This document shows, piece after piece, positions 25,785 to 34,144 of a stretch of DNA of 64,000 nt. Position 1 is the stretch's first letter. Each line of letters begins with the position of its first letter. The DNA lies in contig NZ_CP049866.1 of NCBI RefSeq assembly GCF_011300215.1, positions 1,922,001 through 1,986,000 of the forward strand. Reading direction: 5' to 3'. The notes under the pieces are model-generated. The model was not told where the DNA came from and made no database searches. It saw only the letters and a program-made list of their open reading frames with translations. A program made the position numbers and the translations under genes. This DNA comes from Nocardioides piscis (GTDB lineage Bacteria > Actinomycetota > Actinomycetes > Propionibacteriales > Nocardioidaceae).

Positions 25785-27094
25785 TCGTCGTCGGGGGTCG
25801 GGCCGTCGAGCAGCTCGCGCAGCCCGGCGTCGAAGTCCTCGTCGGTCAGGGAATCGGGCGCCGCCGCGTCCTCCCGGAAGCCCAGCGGGTCGTCCAGGTC
25901 GGCGGCAGTCGGCAGGAGGTCGGGGTGCATCCAGACGCCGTCGCGGGCCTCGGTGCCCTGACGGGTGCGCAGCGACCCCCACAGGGTCGAGGCGTCACGG
26001 AGCCTGCGCGGTCGCAGCTCGAGTCCGACCAGGGTGGCGAAGACCTGCTCCGCGGGACCGCCGGCGGCCCGGCGTCGGCGTACGGCCTCCTGCAGCTTGC
26101 CTGCGGCGGGCATGCGCTGCGCGGTGGCCTGGCCGACGACCTCGTCCACCCAGCCCTCGACGAGGGCGAGGGTGATCTCGAGGCGCTCGAGGGCAGCCTG
26201 CTGGGCCGGCGACTTGGCCAGGTCGAAGAGTCCGCCCTCCATCGCCGACTGCATCGAGGCCGGGTCGGTGGGGTCGATGCCGCGCAGCTTCTCCTCGATG
26301 CCGCTGGTGTTGATCTCGATGCCGCGGCCGTAGTCGGTGACGGCACCGATGAGGTGCTCGCGCAACCACGGTGCATTGGCGAAGAGCCGCTGGTGGGCTG
26401 CTTCGCGCAGGGCGAGGTAGAGGAGCACGTCGTCGGTGCTGACATCGAGCTCGTCGGCGAACCGCTGCACGTTGGTGGGCAGCAGTGCGGCCTTGCCGTC
26501 GGGGCCCAGGGGGAGCCCGATGTCGGAGGCCCCGAGGACCTCGCCGGAGAGGGCGCCGACGCCTTGGCCGACCTGGCTGGCGACCATCGCGCCCGTGGCC
26601 TTGCCGAGCATGCCGAGCAGGGGCCCGGCCATCGCTCGGGCCTCCTCGGGCAGCGCGTTGCCGAGCGCACCGGCGGCGGAACCCGCGATCGGCTCCACCA
26701 GGCGCTTCCACACCTCGGTGGTCTCCACGATCCAGTCGGCCCGGCTCCACGCGGCTGTCGTGGTCACCCCGGAGGGGAAGTCGGTGGCGGCGTCGAGCCA
26801 GTGGTCGGCGAGCCGGACCGCGTCGGCGATGGCGTCACGCTGGGACTGGGTCGGCGTGGGATCGGGCTGCTGCGCCGAGACCTTGCGCGCCATGTCGGTC
26901 GCCAGCGTCCAGTTGACCGGGCCCTCATGGGGCTGCAGGAACGCCTGGAACTGGCCCATCAACGCACCGAGGTCGGGCATGGCGCCGCCCTGCCCGGGCC
27001 CGGGCAGCCCGCCCCCGAGAGCGTTGAAGATCTGTTCGAACGGGGTGCCCTTGAACGGGTTCGACTCGTCCGATCCATCGCCGGGGGTGCTCAT
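25781..27094 (-). CDS. DUF2342 zinc-metalloprotease-like protein (Rv3195 family)
   Basis: A 437-residue protein with a Gly/Pro-rich N-terminus and the family core LALREAAHQRLF (a metalloprotease-like helix), then DYGRGIEI, and a terminal region with LRDASTLWGSL. The family, annotated as zinc-dependent metalloprotease or coenzyme-F420-associated, occurs across actinobacteria and has no established function. ATG 27094 lacks a ribosome site but has TACGGT 6 nt upstream, so it is likely leaderless. It heads a two-gene operon with the NUDIX gene. Confidence 0.82.
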   Translation of the reverse strand: MSTPGDGSDESNPFKGTPFEQIFNALGGGLPGPGQGGAMPDLGALMGQFQAFLQPHEGPVNWTLATDMARKVSAQQPDPTPTQSQRDAIADAVRLADHWLDAATDFPSGVTTTAAWSRADWIVETTEVWKRLVEPIAGSAAGALGNALPEEARAMAGPLLGMLGKATGAMVASQVGQGVGALSGEVLGASDIGLPLGPDGKAALLPTNVQRFADELDVSTDDVLLYLALREAAHQRLFANAPWLREHLIGAVTDYGRGIEINTSGIEEKLRGIDPTDPASMQSAMEGGLFDLAKSPAQQAALERLEITLALVEGWVDEVVGQATAQRMPAAGKLQEAVRRRRAAGGPAEQVFATLVGLELRPRRLRDASTLWGSLRTRQGTEARDGVWMHPDLLPTAADLDDPLGFREDAAAPDSLTDEDFDAGLRELLDGPTPDDE

Positions 27095-27100
27095 GCCACA

Positions 27101-27123
27101 ACCGTACTCACCGCCCCTACACT
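27101..27123. promoter_or_regulatory. Divergent pair of leaderless promoters
   Basis: On the minus strand TACGGT (27101-27106) lies 6 nt before ATG 27094. On the plus strand TACACT (27118-27123) lies 7 nt before ATG 27131. Both genes therefore appear to start transcription at the start codon, and the whole intergenic space is 36 bp. Confidence 0.6.
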
Positions 27124-27130
27124 CGCGAGC

Positions 27131-27583
27131 ATGGTGGACGAGCACGAGCGACCCGATCGAGACGCTGCCGTGCGCCTCGTCGACCTGCGTGAGGAGCCGC
27201 TGGACGTGGGCGAGGTCGTCAACGCCCTCGACGACCCGGCCGCAGGGGGGCTGACGCTCTTCGTCGGCCGCGTCCGTGACCACGACGGGGGACAGGGCGT
27301 CACCTCTCTCGACTACTCGGCCCACCCCACCGCCCTCCGGCGGCTGCGCGCGGTGTGCGACCAGGTGGTGGCCGAGCACGAGGTGCACGGTGTCGCGGCT
27401 GTGCACCGCGTCGGTCACCTCGACATCGGCGACATCGCCGTCATCGTCGCCACCACCGCCAGCCACCGCGACGTGGCCTTCACGGCCTCGCGGGCGTTGA
27501 TCGACACGTTGAAGGCGCAGGTGCCGATCTGGAAGCACCAGCGTTTCGCGGACGGTGATGAGGAGTGGGTCGGCCTACCCTGA
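27131..27583 (+). CDS. moaE: Molybdopterin synthase catalytic subunit MoaE
   Basis: A 150-residue protein with the MoaE signatures: LFVGRVRDHDGG near residue 42, HRVGHLDIGDIAVIV, and the catalytic KAQVPIWKHQ near the C-terminus with its two Lys. It joins with thiocarboxylated MoaD to convert cyclic pyranopterin monophosphate to molybdopterin. No moaD is adjacent. MoeZ earlier in the window supplies the sulfur-activation step. Confidence 0.92.
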   Translation: MVDEHERPDRDAAVRLVDLREEPLDVGEVVNALDDPAAGGLTLFVGRVRDHDGGQGVTSLDYSAHPTALRRLRAVCDQVVAEHEVHGVAAVHRVGHLDIGDIAVIVATTASHRDVAFTASRALIDTLKAQVPIWKHQRFADGDEEWVGLP

Positions 27584-27587
27584 CCGG

Positions 27588-27818
27588 GTGGAGATCCTCT
27601 TGTGGCTGGTGCCGTCCGCCCTCGTGACCGTCATGACGATGGTCTGGGTGGGCTGGCAGGCTCGTGAGGGTCGCGGCGAGGTCGACCGGGACGTCGCCAT
27701 ACGCCGTCTTGCGCGGGCCCTCGAGAAGGACCACGGCGTGAGCCAGGTCGACGGACCGACCCGTCCGGTCGACCGGAGCACGGGGATCGCCGTACGCCCC
27801 ACCCGTCGCGCCTCCTAG
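27588..27818 (+). CDS. Small membrane-anchored protein
   Basis: A 76-residue protein with one N-terminal transmembrane helix (ILLWLVPSALVTVMTMVWVG) and a polar cytoplasmic tail rich in Arg and Asp. GTG 27588 lies 4 nt after the moaE stop, so it is in the same operon. It is conserved in position in related actinobacteria, but the function is unknown. Confidence 0.65.
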   Translation: MEILLWLVPSALVTVMTMVWVGWQAREGRGEVDRDVAIRRLARALEKDHGVSQVDGPTRPVDRSTGIAVRPTRRAS

Positions 27819-27860
27819 GGCGCGTCTGCGCGAGTTGCAGGCGTTTGAGAGGCTGACGCC

Positions 27861-28910
27861 ATGAGTCAGCGGACGCTTGCGGCGATCCTCGCGGTCCCGT
27901 TGCTCCTCGGTCTGCTGGTCGTCGTGGCGACCCAGCCACTTCCCTATGTCACCTATCGTCCCGGACCGACCGTCGACATCCTGGGAGCGCCCAAGGGTGA
28001 GGAGATCGTCGAGGTCGAGGGAGCCGAGACCTATCGCGACTCCGGTGAGCTCCACCTGACCACCATCTATGTCGATCAGCCCCAGGACAGGATCCGGCTC
28101 GACCAGCTGATGCGCGCCTGGATCGACCCCGAGCGTGCCGTCTATCCCTATGACGCCGTCTATGGCCCCGACGACACCGACGAGTCCAACGATGCCGAGT
28201 CGTTCGTGCAGATGGTCTCCTCGCAGGACGCGGCGGTCGCGACCGCGCTGAAGGAGCTGGGCTACGACGTCGAGCCCAAGACCGAGGTGCTGTATGTCGA
28301 GGAGGACCTGCCGGCCGACGGCGTCCTCAAGGTCCGAGACATCCTGCTCGAGGTGGACGGCAAGGAGATCGACTCCGCCCAGGACGTCGTCGACGCGGTC
28401 GACGGTGCGACGCAGGGACAACCGGTGGAGTTCAGGATCCGGCGTCAGGGACAGGTGCTCACCAAGCGGGTGACCCCACGCGAGGTCGACGGTGACACGC
28501 GCATCGGCATCACCCCCGGGCCCGGGTTCGTGTTCCCGTTCGAGGTCTCCGTCGACGTCGGCGACGACATCGGCGGACCCAGCGCCGGGCTCATGTTCTC
28601 CCTGGCCATCTACGACACGCTCACCCCGGGTTCGCTGACGGGGGGAGAGGTGGTCGCCGGCAGCGGCACCATCGACGCGGAGGGCCGGGCCGGCCCCATC
28701 GGTGGGGTCCAGCAGAAGATCGCCGGCGCAGCAGCAGCGGGCGCCAAGCTCTTCCTGGTCGCGGCCGACAACTGTTCCGACACGACAGGGATCGACACCG
28801 AGGACCTGCGGTTGGTCCGGGTCGAGACCATGCACGACGCCGTTGAGGCGATCACCACCTGGGTCGACGACCCAGACGCAGCCCTGCCGACCTGTGAGGA
28901 CGAGTCATGA
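27861..28910 (+). CDS. Lon-like serine protease with PDZ domain (YlbL/Rv3194c family)
   Basis: A 349-residue membrane-anchored protease. An N-terminal transmembrane segment (about residues 7-24) is followed by a PDZ domain (GVLKVRDILLEVDG region) and an S16 Lon-type proteolytic domain with Ser241 in GGPSAGL and Lys286 in QQKIAG forming the catalytic dyad. It lacks the Lon AAA+ module. The domain sits outside the membrane. The stop codon overlaps the next start by ATGA. Confidence 0.88.
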   Translation: MSQRTLAAILAVPLLLGLLVVVATQPLPYVTYRPGPTVDILGAPKGEEIVEVEGAETYRDSGELHLTTIYVDQPQDRIRLDQLMRAWIDPERAVYPYDAVYGPDDTDESNDAESFVQMVSSQDAAVATALKELGYDVEPKTEVLYVEEDLPADGVLKVRDILLEVDGKEIDSAQDVVDAVDGATQGQPVEFRIRRQGQVLTKRVTPREVDGDTRIGITPGPGFVFPFEVSVDVGDDIGGPSAGLMFSLAIYDTLTPGSLTGGEVVAGSGTIDAEGRAGPIGGVQQKIAGAAAAGAKLFLVAADNCSDTTGIDTEDLRLVRVETMHDAVEAITTWVDDPDAALPTCEDES

Positions 28911-29449
28911 GCGAGATTTCCCTTCCGCAAGATCCGGCGCTGGCCGCTGCCATCTTGGAGATCGAGTCGCACATCGCCGACGGGGGCTGGGACCAGCCGG
29001 CGCGGCTCTATGCGTTGGTCGACACGGCCAGGATCGTGGCCCAGGAGCCGGAGCTGGCCGCGGACATGGGCCTCGACGTCGCCGCGGCCGAGGGCTCCTT
29101 CACCCCGGTCGAGCAGGACACGCCACAGGACCAGCGCCTGGAGGTGACGCTGGAGTCAATCGGCTGGCCGCCGGAGGTCACGGGCTGCGCTGCCGTGGTG
29201 GAGCGTCTCGTCCTGCCGCCGGAGGTCGACGACGAGATCCCCGAGGACCCCGAGGCGGCTGAGGAGTTCGCGCGCGAGCACCCGCTTCGCCAGGAGGTCA
29301 GGATCGTCGCCGGAGCCACCCGGGCCGGTGCGACCTACTGTGCCCTGCGCCTGCGCGCCCATGACGACGACCAGTCGGTGGTCGACGGCACCGAGCTCGT
29401 GCCGGGTCTGCTCGACCTGCTGCGCGGCACCTTGGAGGGTGAGGCATGA
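28907..29449 (+). CDS. PPA1309-family protein
   Basis: A 180-residue acidic cytosolic protein whose sequence (PALAAAILEIESHIADGGWD at the N-terminus, SIGWPPEV in the middle) matches the actinobacterial PPA1309 family. The function is unknown. It is coupled by ATGA overlaps both to the PDZ protease upstream and to the UPF0182 gene downstream, so the three are one translational unit. Confidence 0.78.
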   Translation: MSEISLPQDPALAAAILEIESHIADGGWDQPARLYALVDTARIVAQEPELAADMGLDVAAAEGSFTPVEQDTPQDQRLEVTLESIGWPPEVTGCAAVVERLVLPPEVDDEIPEDPEAAEEFAREHPLRQEVRIVAGATRAGATYCALRLRAHDDDQSVVDGTELVPGLLDLLRGTLEGEA

Positions 29450-32343
29450 GCGGAATGTATGGCCGTCCGTCCGCTGGCGCCGAGGCGCCCGCCCCGCCGC
29501 CGCGGAACGGACGCTCGCGCACCCTGATCATCACCGCCGCAGTGATGGTGGTGCTCTTCCTCAGCCTGACGACCTTCGCGAGCTTCTGGACCGAGCGGCT
29601 GTGGTTCAAGGCGGCCGGCTATTCGAGCGTCTTCGGGACCTTGCTGTGGACCCGGATCGGGTTGTTCCTCGTCTTCGGCGCCGTGATGGCCGCCGTGGTC
29701 GCGCTCAACCTGGCCCTCGCCTACCGGATGCGCCCGCTGCTGGGCGGCGGCGGGGACGTCAACCTCGCGCGCTATCGCGACGCTGTCTCGCCCGCCACCG
29801 GCTGGATCCTCGGCGGGGTGTCTGCGCTGATGGGTGCATTCGCCGGCGCCTCGGCCGCCGGGCAGTGGCGCGAGTTCTCGCTGTGGCGCAACTCCACGCC
29901 GTTCGGGCACTCAGACCCCTACTTCGAGCGCGACGCGAGCTTCTATGTCTTCGAGCTCCCGTGGTGGCACTACCTCGTCGACTTCGCGATGGCGCTCGCC
30001 GTGGTGGGGTTGATGGCGTCCCTCCTCGTGCACTACCTGTACGGCGGCATCAGGCTCTCGGTCGCACGCGACCGGCTCAGCGGTGCGGCGCAGGTCCACA
30101 TCTCCGCCCTGTTGGGCGTCTTCGTGCTCGCCAAGGCCGCCGACTACTGGCTCGACCGCTTCGACCTCGTCACCGGCTCGGGCTCGCTCTTCACCGGGAT
30201 GGGCTACACCGACGACAAGGCAGTCCTACCGGCCAAGGAGATCCTGACCGGCATCGCGCTGATCTGTGCCGTGCTCTTCTTCCTCAACATCTGGCGACGC
30301 ACCTGGCTGCTGCCGACCATGGGCATCGCCCTGCTCGCACTGTCCGCGGTGATCCTGGGCCTGATCGTCCCCGGCACCGTCCAGCAGTTCCAGGTCAGCC
30401 CCAACGTCCCGGACCGCGAGGGCCCCTACATCGGTCGGAACATCGACGCGACCCGCATGGCCTACAACCTCGACGCCGTCGAGGAGACGTCCTACTCCTC
30501 TGATCCCAGTGTCGCGGGCGGCGAGCTGGGTGCGCTCGACGAGGCCACTGCCAAGGTGCCGGTCGTCGACCCCAAGGTGGTCAGCCAGACCTTCGAGCAG
30601 CAGCAGCAGGTGCGCGCCTACTACTCGGTGCCGCCTGTGCTCGACGTCGACCGCTACGAGATCGACGGCCGCGACCGGGCCCTGGTCCTGGGCGTGCGCG
30701 AGCTCGATCAGTCCGGGCTGGCTGACAGTGACAAGAACTGGTTCAACCAGCACGTCGTCTACACCCATGGAAACGGGGTGATCGCGGCCTACGGCAACCA
30801 GCGCGCCGACGAGGACGACGAGCAGTCGCAGTCGATCCAGTGGGCAGAGGGCCAGGAGGACAGCGAGAGCGACCTGACGGAGCTCTCGGAGGGTGGCTAC
30901 GAGTCGCGCGTCTACTTCGGTGAGCTCAGTCCCTCCTACTCAGTCGTGGGCCAGCGCGGCGACGAGCCCGCTGTCGAGCTGGACCTGCCCAAGGGGGAGC
31001 GGGACGACGAGAACCAGACGACGACCTACGACGGCAAGGGCGGCGTGCCGATTGGCAGCGCCATCGACAAGCTGCTCTATGCGGTGAAGTTCGGCGAACC
31101 CAACCTGGTGCTGTCGGGACGCGTGCACGAGGACAGCAAGATCCTCTATGACCGCAACCCGCGCCGGATGGTGGAGAAGGTCGCACCCTGGTTGACCGTC
31201 GACTCCGACCCGTATCCCGCCGTGATCGACGGCCGGATCCAGTGGATCCTCGACGGCTACACGGTCACCGACCAGTTCCCGCTGTCGCAGCGGGAGTCGC
31301 TCGACGAGATGACCGAGGACTCGCTGGCCGATCCTCCGGGCTTCCAGACGCTGCCGACCGACGAGATCAACTACATGCGCAACGCGGTCAAGGCCACGGT
31401 CGACGCCTACGACGGAACCGTCACCCTCTATGCCTGGGACGAGGAGGATCCCATCCTCAAGGCGTGGAGCGAGGTCTTCCCCGGCGTCGTGCAGCCGAAG
31501 TCGGAGATCCCCGAGACCTTGATGGAGCACGTGCGCTACCCCGACGACCTCTTCAAGGTGCAGCGCCACCAGTTCGCCCGATACCACCTGACCGAGCCCG
31601 GCGACTGGTACGACGGAGCCAACCGCTGGGAGGTGCCGGAGGACCCGCAGGACCCGACGACCCAGCAGCCGCCGTACCGCCTCTTCGTCGACGACACCTG
31701 GGCCCTGACGTCGGTCTACGTGCCGCGCGGCAAGAACAACCTGGCCTCGTTCATGTCGGTCAACAGCGACGCGACCAGCGAGGACTACGGCAAGATCTCG
31801 GTCCTCGAGCTGCCCAACGAGCGCACTGCGGGCCCGGGCCAGATCGCCAACGAGCTGAGCTCCGACGACGGGGTGCGCGAGGAGCTTCTCGGCTACACCC
31901 AGGGCGGGGTGACGCCGATCTATGGCAACCTGCTGACCCTGCCCGTCGGCGAGGGCCTGATGTATGTGCAGCCCGTCTACACCCAACGGTCCGCAGACAC
32001 CGAAGCGAGCTTCCCGATCCTGCGGTTCGTGCTCGTCTCCTACGGCGGACGGATCGGCATCGGTGAGACGCTGCGTGAGGCCATCGCGGACGTCCTCGGG
32101 GTCGATGCCAGCGACCCGACACCGGAGCCCGAGCCGGAGCGACCAGGTCGCGGTGACGAGGATCCGCCGACACAACCCCAGGGGTCTGTCGACGACCAGA
32201 TCCGGGACCTGCTCGACCAGGCCGAGGCGAAGTTCGAGGCTGCCGACCAGGCCCAGGCCAACGGCAACACCGTGGGCTGGGCGCGGCTGATGGAAGAAGG
32301 CCGTGAGCTGATCACCGAGGCGGTCGAGCTCGCCGCTCAGTAG
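29446..32343 (+). CDS. UPF0182-family large membrane protein (Rv3193c family)
   Basis: A 965-residue protein. The first ~310 residues hold about seven transmembrane helices, followed by a large extracytoplasmic region with many Asp/Glu/Tyr residues and an acidic-proline linker (EPEPEPERPG) before a short helical C-terminus. It is the standard actinobacterial UPF0182 protein, of unknown function. It is the last gene of the unit with the PDZ protease, and its stop is about 50 bp before the tRNA. Confidence 0.9.
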   Translation: MSGMYGRPSAGAEAPAPPPRNGRSRTLIITAAVMVVLFLSLTTFASFWTERLWFKAAGYSSVFGTLLWTRIGLFLVFGAVMAAVVALNLALAYRMRPLLGGGGDVNLARYRDAVSPATGWILGGVSALMGAFAGASAAGQWREFSLWRNSTPFGHSDPYFERDASFYVFELPWWHYLVDFAMALAVVGLMASLLVHYLYGGIRLSVARDRLSGAAQVHISALLGVFVLAKAADYWLDRFDLVTGSGSLFTGMGYTDDKAVLPAKEILTGIALICAVLFFLNIWRRTWLLPTMGIALLALSAVILGLIVPGTVQQFQVSPNVPDREGPYIGRNIDATRMAYNLDAVEETSYSSDPSVAGGELGALDEATAKVPVVDPKVVSQTFEQQQQVRAYYSVPPVLDVDRYEIDGRDRALVLGVRELDQSGLADSDKNWFNQHVVYTHGNGVIAAYGNQRADEDDEQSQSIQWAEGQEDSESDLTELSEGGYESRVYFGELSPSYSVVGQRGDEPAVELDLPKGERDDENQTTTYDGKGGVPIGSAIDKLLYAVKFGEPNLVLSGRVHEDSKILYDRNPRRMVEKVAPWLTVDSDPYPAVIDGRIQWILDGYTVTDQFPLSQRESLDEMTEDSLADPPGFQTLPTDEINYMRNAVKATVDAYDGTVTLYAWDEEDPILKAWSEVFPGVVQPKSEIPETLMEHVRYPDDLFKVQRHQFARYHLTEPGDWYDGANRWEVPEDPQDPTTQQPPYRLFVDDTWALTSVYVPRGKNNLASFMSVNSDATSEDYGKISVLELPNERTAGPGQIANELSSDDGVREELLGYTQGGVTPIYGNLLTLPVGEGLMYVQPVYTQRSADTEASFPILRFVLVSYGGRIGIGETLREAIADVLGVDASDPTPEPEPERPGRGDEDPPTQPQGSVDDQIRDLLDQAEAKFEAADQAQANGNTVGWARLMEEGRELITEAVELAAQ

Positions 32344-32350
32344 GCCCGAT

Positions 32351-32380
32351 TTGGGTCGGCCGCCGGGCATCCCGTAAGGT
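32351..32380 (+). promoter_or_regulatory. Promoter of the initiator tRNA gene
   Basis: -35 TTGGGT (32351-32356) and -10 TAAGGT (32375-32380) have an 18-nt spacer, giving a start near 32387, about 6 nt before the mature tRNA 5' end. Confidence 0.6.
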
Positions 32381-32392
32381 TCTGTTCACCGA

Positions 32393-32466
32393 CGCGGGGT
32401 GGAGCAGCTCGGTAGCTCGCTGGGCTCATAACCCAGAGGTCGCAGGTTCAAATCCTGCCCCCGCTA
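32393..32466 (+). tRNA. Initiator tRNA-fMet (CAU)
   Basis: A 74-nt cloverleaf: acceptor arms CGCGGGG and CCCCGCT, D-stem GAGC/GCTC, anticodon stem CTGGG/CCCAG with loop CTCATAA (anticodon CAU), and T-arm GCAGG-TTCAAAT-CCTGC. The three G-C pairs closing the anticodon loop and the unpaired first base (C1 opposite T72) are the hallmarks of an initiator rather than an elongator Met tRNA. CCA is not encoded. It forms the chromosome/element boundary. Confidence 0.93.
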
Positions 32467-32467
32467 C
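32440..32467 (+). other. Probable attachment site (attL) in the tRNA 3' half
   Basis: Tyrosine integrases of actinobacterial elements usually recombine within the 3' end of a tRNA gene. The integrase begins 420 bp downstream and the gene content changes from conserved chromosome to conjugation genes here. The exact core cannot be set because the matching attR lies beyond the window. Confidence 0.5.
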
Positions 32468-32470
32468 GAA

Positions 32471-32515
32471 TTTCAGGCTCGGTTCCCTCTGGGGAACCGA
32501 GCCTGAAAGCTTTCT
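32471..32515 (+). terminator. Terminator immediately after tRNA-fMet
   Basis: A perfect 17-bp stem (32471-32487 with 32492-32508), a TCTG loop and then GCTTTCT. It would end the tRNA transcript and shield the element from it. Confidence 0.85.
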
Positions 32516-32648
32516 AACTTGACTCGGTCATCACAAAGTCATCATCTACCTGTTCAGCAGGTGCGATCCGCGGTCCGTGCGCCCGGTTGCCTTGGAGCAT
32601 CGCGGGTTGCCATGGAGCGGCTCGGAGCGTCCGGCCCACCTACTGGTC

Positions 32649-32879
32649 ATGAAGACCCAAGCGCATCCACTCAGTGGGCTCGACCCGCTGCTCAGCATCG
32701 AGGACCTTGCGGAGTACCTCGGGGTGCCAGTCACGACCATTTACGACTGGCGTGTCGACGGCAAGGGTCCATGCGGCGTCCGTGTTGGGCGCCATGTGAA
32801 GTTCACACAGAGCGACGTTCTCGCCTGGATCGAGGCCCAGCGCGAGGTTCGGCCCGGCGGGAACCCGGACGGACGGTGA
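32649..32879 (+). CDS. Excisionase-like helix-turn-helix protein
   Basis: A 76-residue protein with a winged-helix/MerR-type HTH (LLSIEDLAEYLGVPVTTIYDWR, followed by GRHVKFTQSDVLAWIE), the form used by excisionases and recombination directionality factors of actinobacterial integrative elements. It lies 6 bp upstream of the integrase. No ribosome site is obvious at ATG 32649; an upstream start is possible. Confidence 0.82.
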   Translation: MKTQAHPLSGLDPLLSIEDLAEYLGVPVTTIYDWRVDGKGPCGVRVGRHVKFTQSDVLAWIEAQREVRPGGNPDGR

Positions 32880-32885
32880 CCTGAG

Positions 32886-34082
32886 ATGGGACGACCACGC
32901 ACCGCGATCGGCACCTTCGGCGAGTTCACCTACGTTCCGGCCCCCAACGGCAGGATCAAGGCGCGCGTGCGCTTCCGCGACGACGATGGACAACTTCGAC
33001 TCGTCCAAGCGACGGGAGGCACTCGCAAGTCTGCCGAGCGCGCACTCAAGCAGAAGCTCACGCGTCGTGATCGCTTTTCCGCCGGCAGCCGAGACCTGTC
33101 GGGCGACAGTACGTTCGGTCGTCTTGTCGAGGTGTGGCTCGCAGATCTCGATCTCACCGACAAGCTTGCGCCGAGCACACGTGCGCTCTACGAGCGCAAC
33201 ATGCGCCAACTTGTAATGCCGGCCTTCGAGTCCCACACGCTCCGCGAGATCAATGTGCGCAAGGTCGACCAGTTCATCAAGAAGCTCGCGTCCACCAAGA
33301 GTTACAGCACGGCCAAGCAGGCGCGAACGGTCCTCAGCCTCGCCTTTGGTCTGGCGGTCCGGTACGACGCTCTTAAGGAGAACCCGGTCCGCGGCATCGC
33401 CCGGATGCACAAGCCGCCGTCGCAGACCATGGCGCTGACTCTTGAGCAAGTCGACGCCATCCGAGACGCCGCACGAGGTTGGCGCCGCGCGCCAGGAACG
33501 CCGGGTCCGCCGCCGGACGGTCAGTTGGAGCAGATCATCGAGGCCATGCTGGGCACTTCTGCCCGCATCGGCGAGGTGCTCGCGATCCGCAAGTGCGATG
33601 TCGACGTGACCGTGTCGCCGGCCACGGTGCGGATCTGCGGGGCCATCGTCTCGCCGGCGGGCAAGCCGACGTACCGACAGGCTCACCCGAAGACGCAGAA
33701 GTCGACACGTGTGGTGTCGGTTCCGAGCTTCGCAGCTGAAGTTATCCGGCAGAGACTCGTCGTCGTCGGTCCCGAGGGGCCGGACCAGTTGCTGTTCTTC
33801 ACCCGCAACGGCACGCCTCTCACGACCAACAACATTCGCCGGCGCTTGCGGGCGGTGCTGTCGGAGGCGGGGATCGAGGGCGTCACCCCGCACGCCTTCC
33901 GCCGCACGGTCGCGACCGTTCTCGATCGGGCAAGTGGGCCTGACCTCGCTGCCGAACTTCTCGGTCACACCTCGTCGAAGATCACCAAAGAGCACTACAT
34001 CCAGCCCGACGAGGCAGTCGATCCGGTGACGGCCGAGATCCTGGAGGCGCTTGCCCCGAAGCGAGTGGAGGGGCAGCCGTGA
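32886..34082 (+). CDS. int: Tyrosine integrase
   Basis: A 398-residue site-specific recombinase with an AP2-like arm-binding N-terminus, a SAM-like core-binding domain (about 75-170) and a catalytic domain. The active-site residues are readable: Arg227 in SARIGEV, His336 and Arg339 in HAFRRT, His361 in LGHTS and Tyr371 in EHYI. It would integrate and excise the element at the adjacent tRNA. Its stop overlaps the annotated upstream start of the next ORF, but that gene probably has its own promoter. Confidence 0.93.
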   Translation: MGRPRTAIGTFGEFTYVPAPNGRIKARVRFRDDDGQLRLVQATGGTRKSAERALKQKLTRRDRFSAGSRDLSGDSTFGRLVEVWLADLDLTDKLAPSTRALYERNMRQLVMPAFESHTLREINVRKVDQFIKKLASTKSYSTAKQARTVLSLAFGLAVRYDALKENPVRGIARMHKPPSQTMALTLEQVDAIRDAARGWRRAPGTPGPPPDGQLEQIIEAMLGTSARIGEVLAIRKCDVDVTVSPATVRICGAIVSPAGKPTYRQAHPKTQKSTRVVSVPSFAAEVIRQRLVVVGPEGPDQLLFFTRNGTPLTTNNIRRRLRAVLSEAGIEGVTPHAFRRTVATVLDRASGPDLAAELLGHTSSKITKEHYIQPDEAVDPVTAEILEALAPKRVEGQP

Positions 34083-34115
34083 ACGACGACATGGTGGAAC
34101 CGACGCCTCTTCCGA

Positions 34116-34138
34116 ATCGTAATGCAATGCATTACGAT
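34116..34138 (+). promoter_or_regulatory. Operator palindrome overlapping a leaderless -10 box
   Basis: A perfect 10-bp inverted repeat (34116-34125 and 34129-34138, 3-nt spacer AAT). The right arm contains TACGAT (34133-34138), a -10 box 6 nt before an in-frame GTG at 34145. The dyad is AT-rich against a GC-rich background. This is the expected layout for autoregulation by the ribbon-helix-helix protein encoded downstream. Confidence 0.65.
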
Positions 34139-34144
34139 GGGCGA

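Noticed and set aside
25685..27130. Long N-terminal extension of the moaE frame
   Set aside because: It is antisense to the DUF2342 gene. MoaE homology begins at ATG 27131, where a leaderless -10 box is also present.
34079..34144. N-terminal extension of the putative toxin overlapping the integrase stop
   Set aside because: It would encode the operator palindrome and the -10 box. A start at GTG 34145 fits the leaderless pattern.
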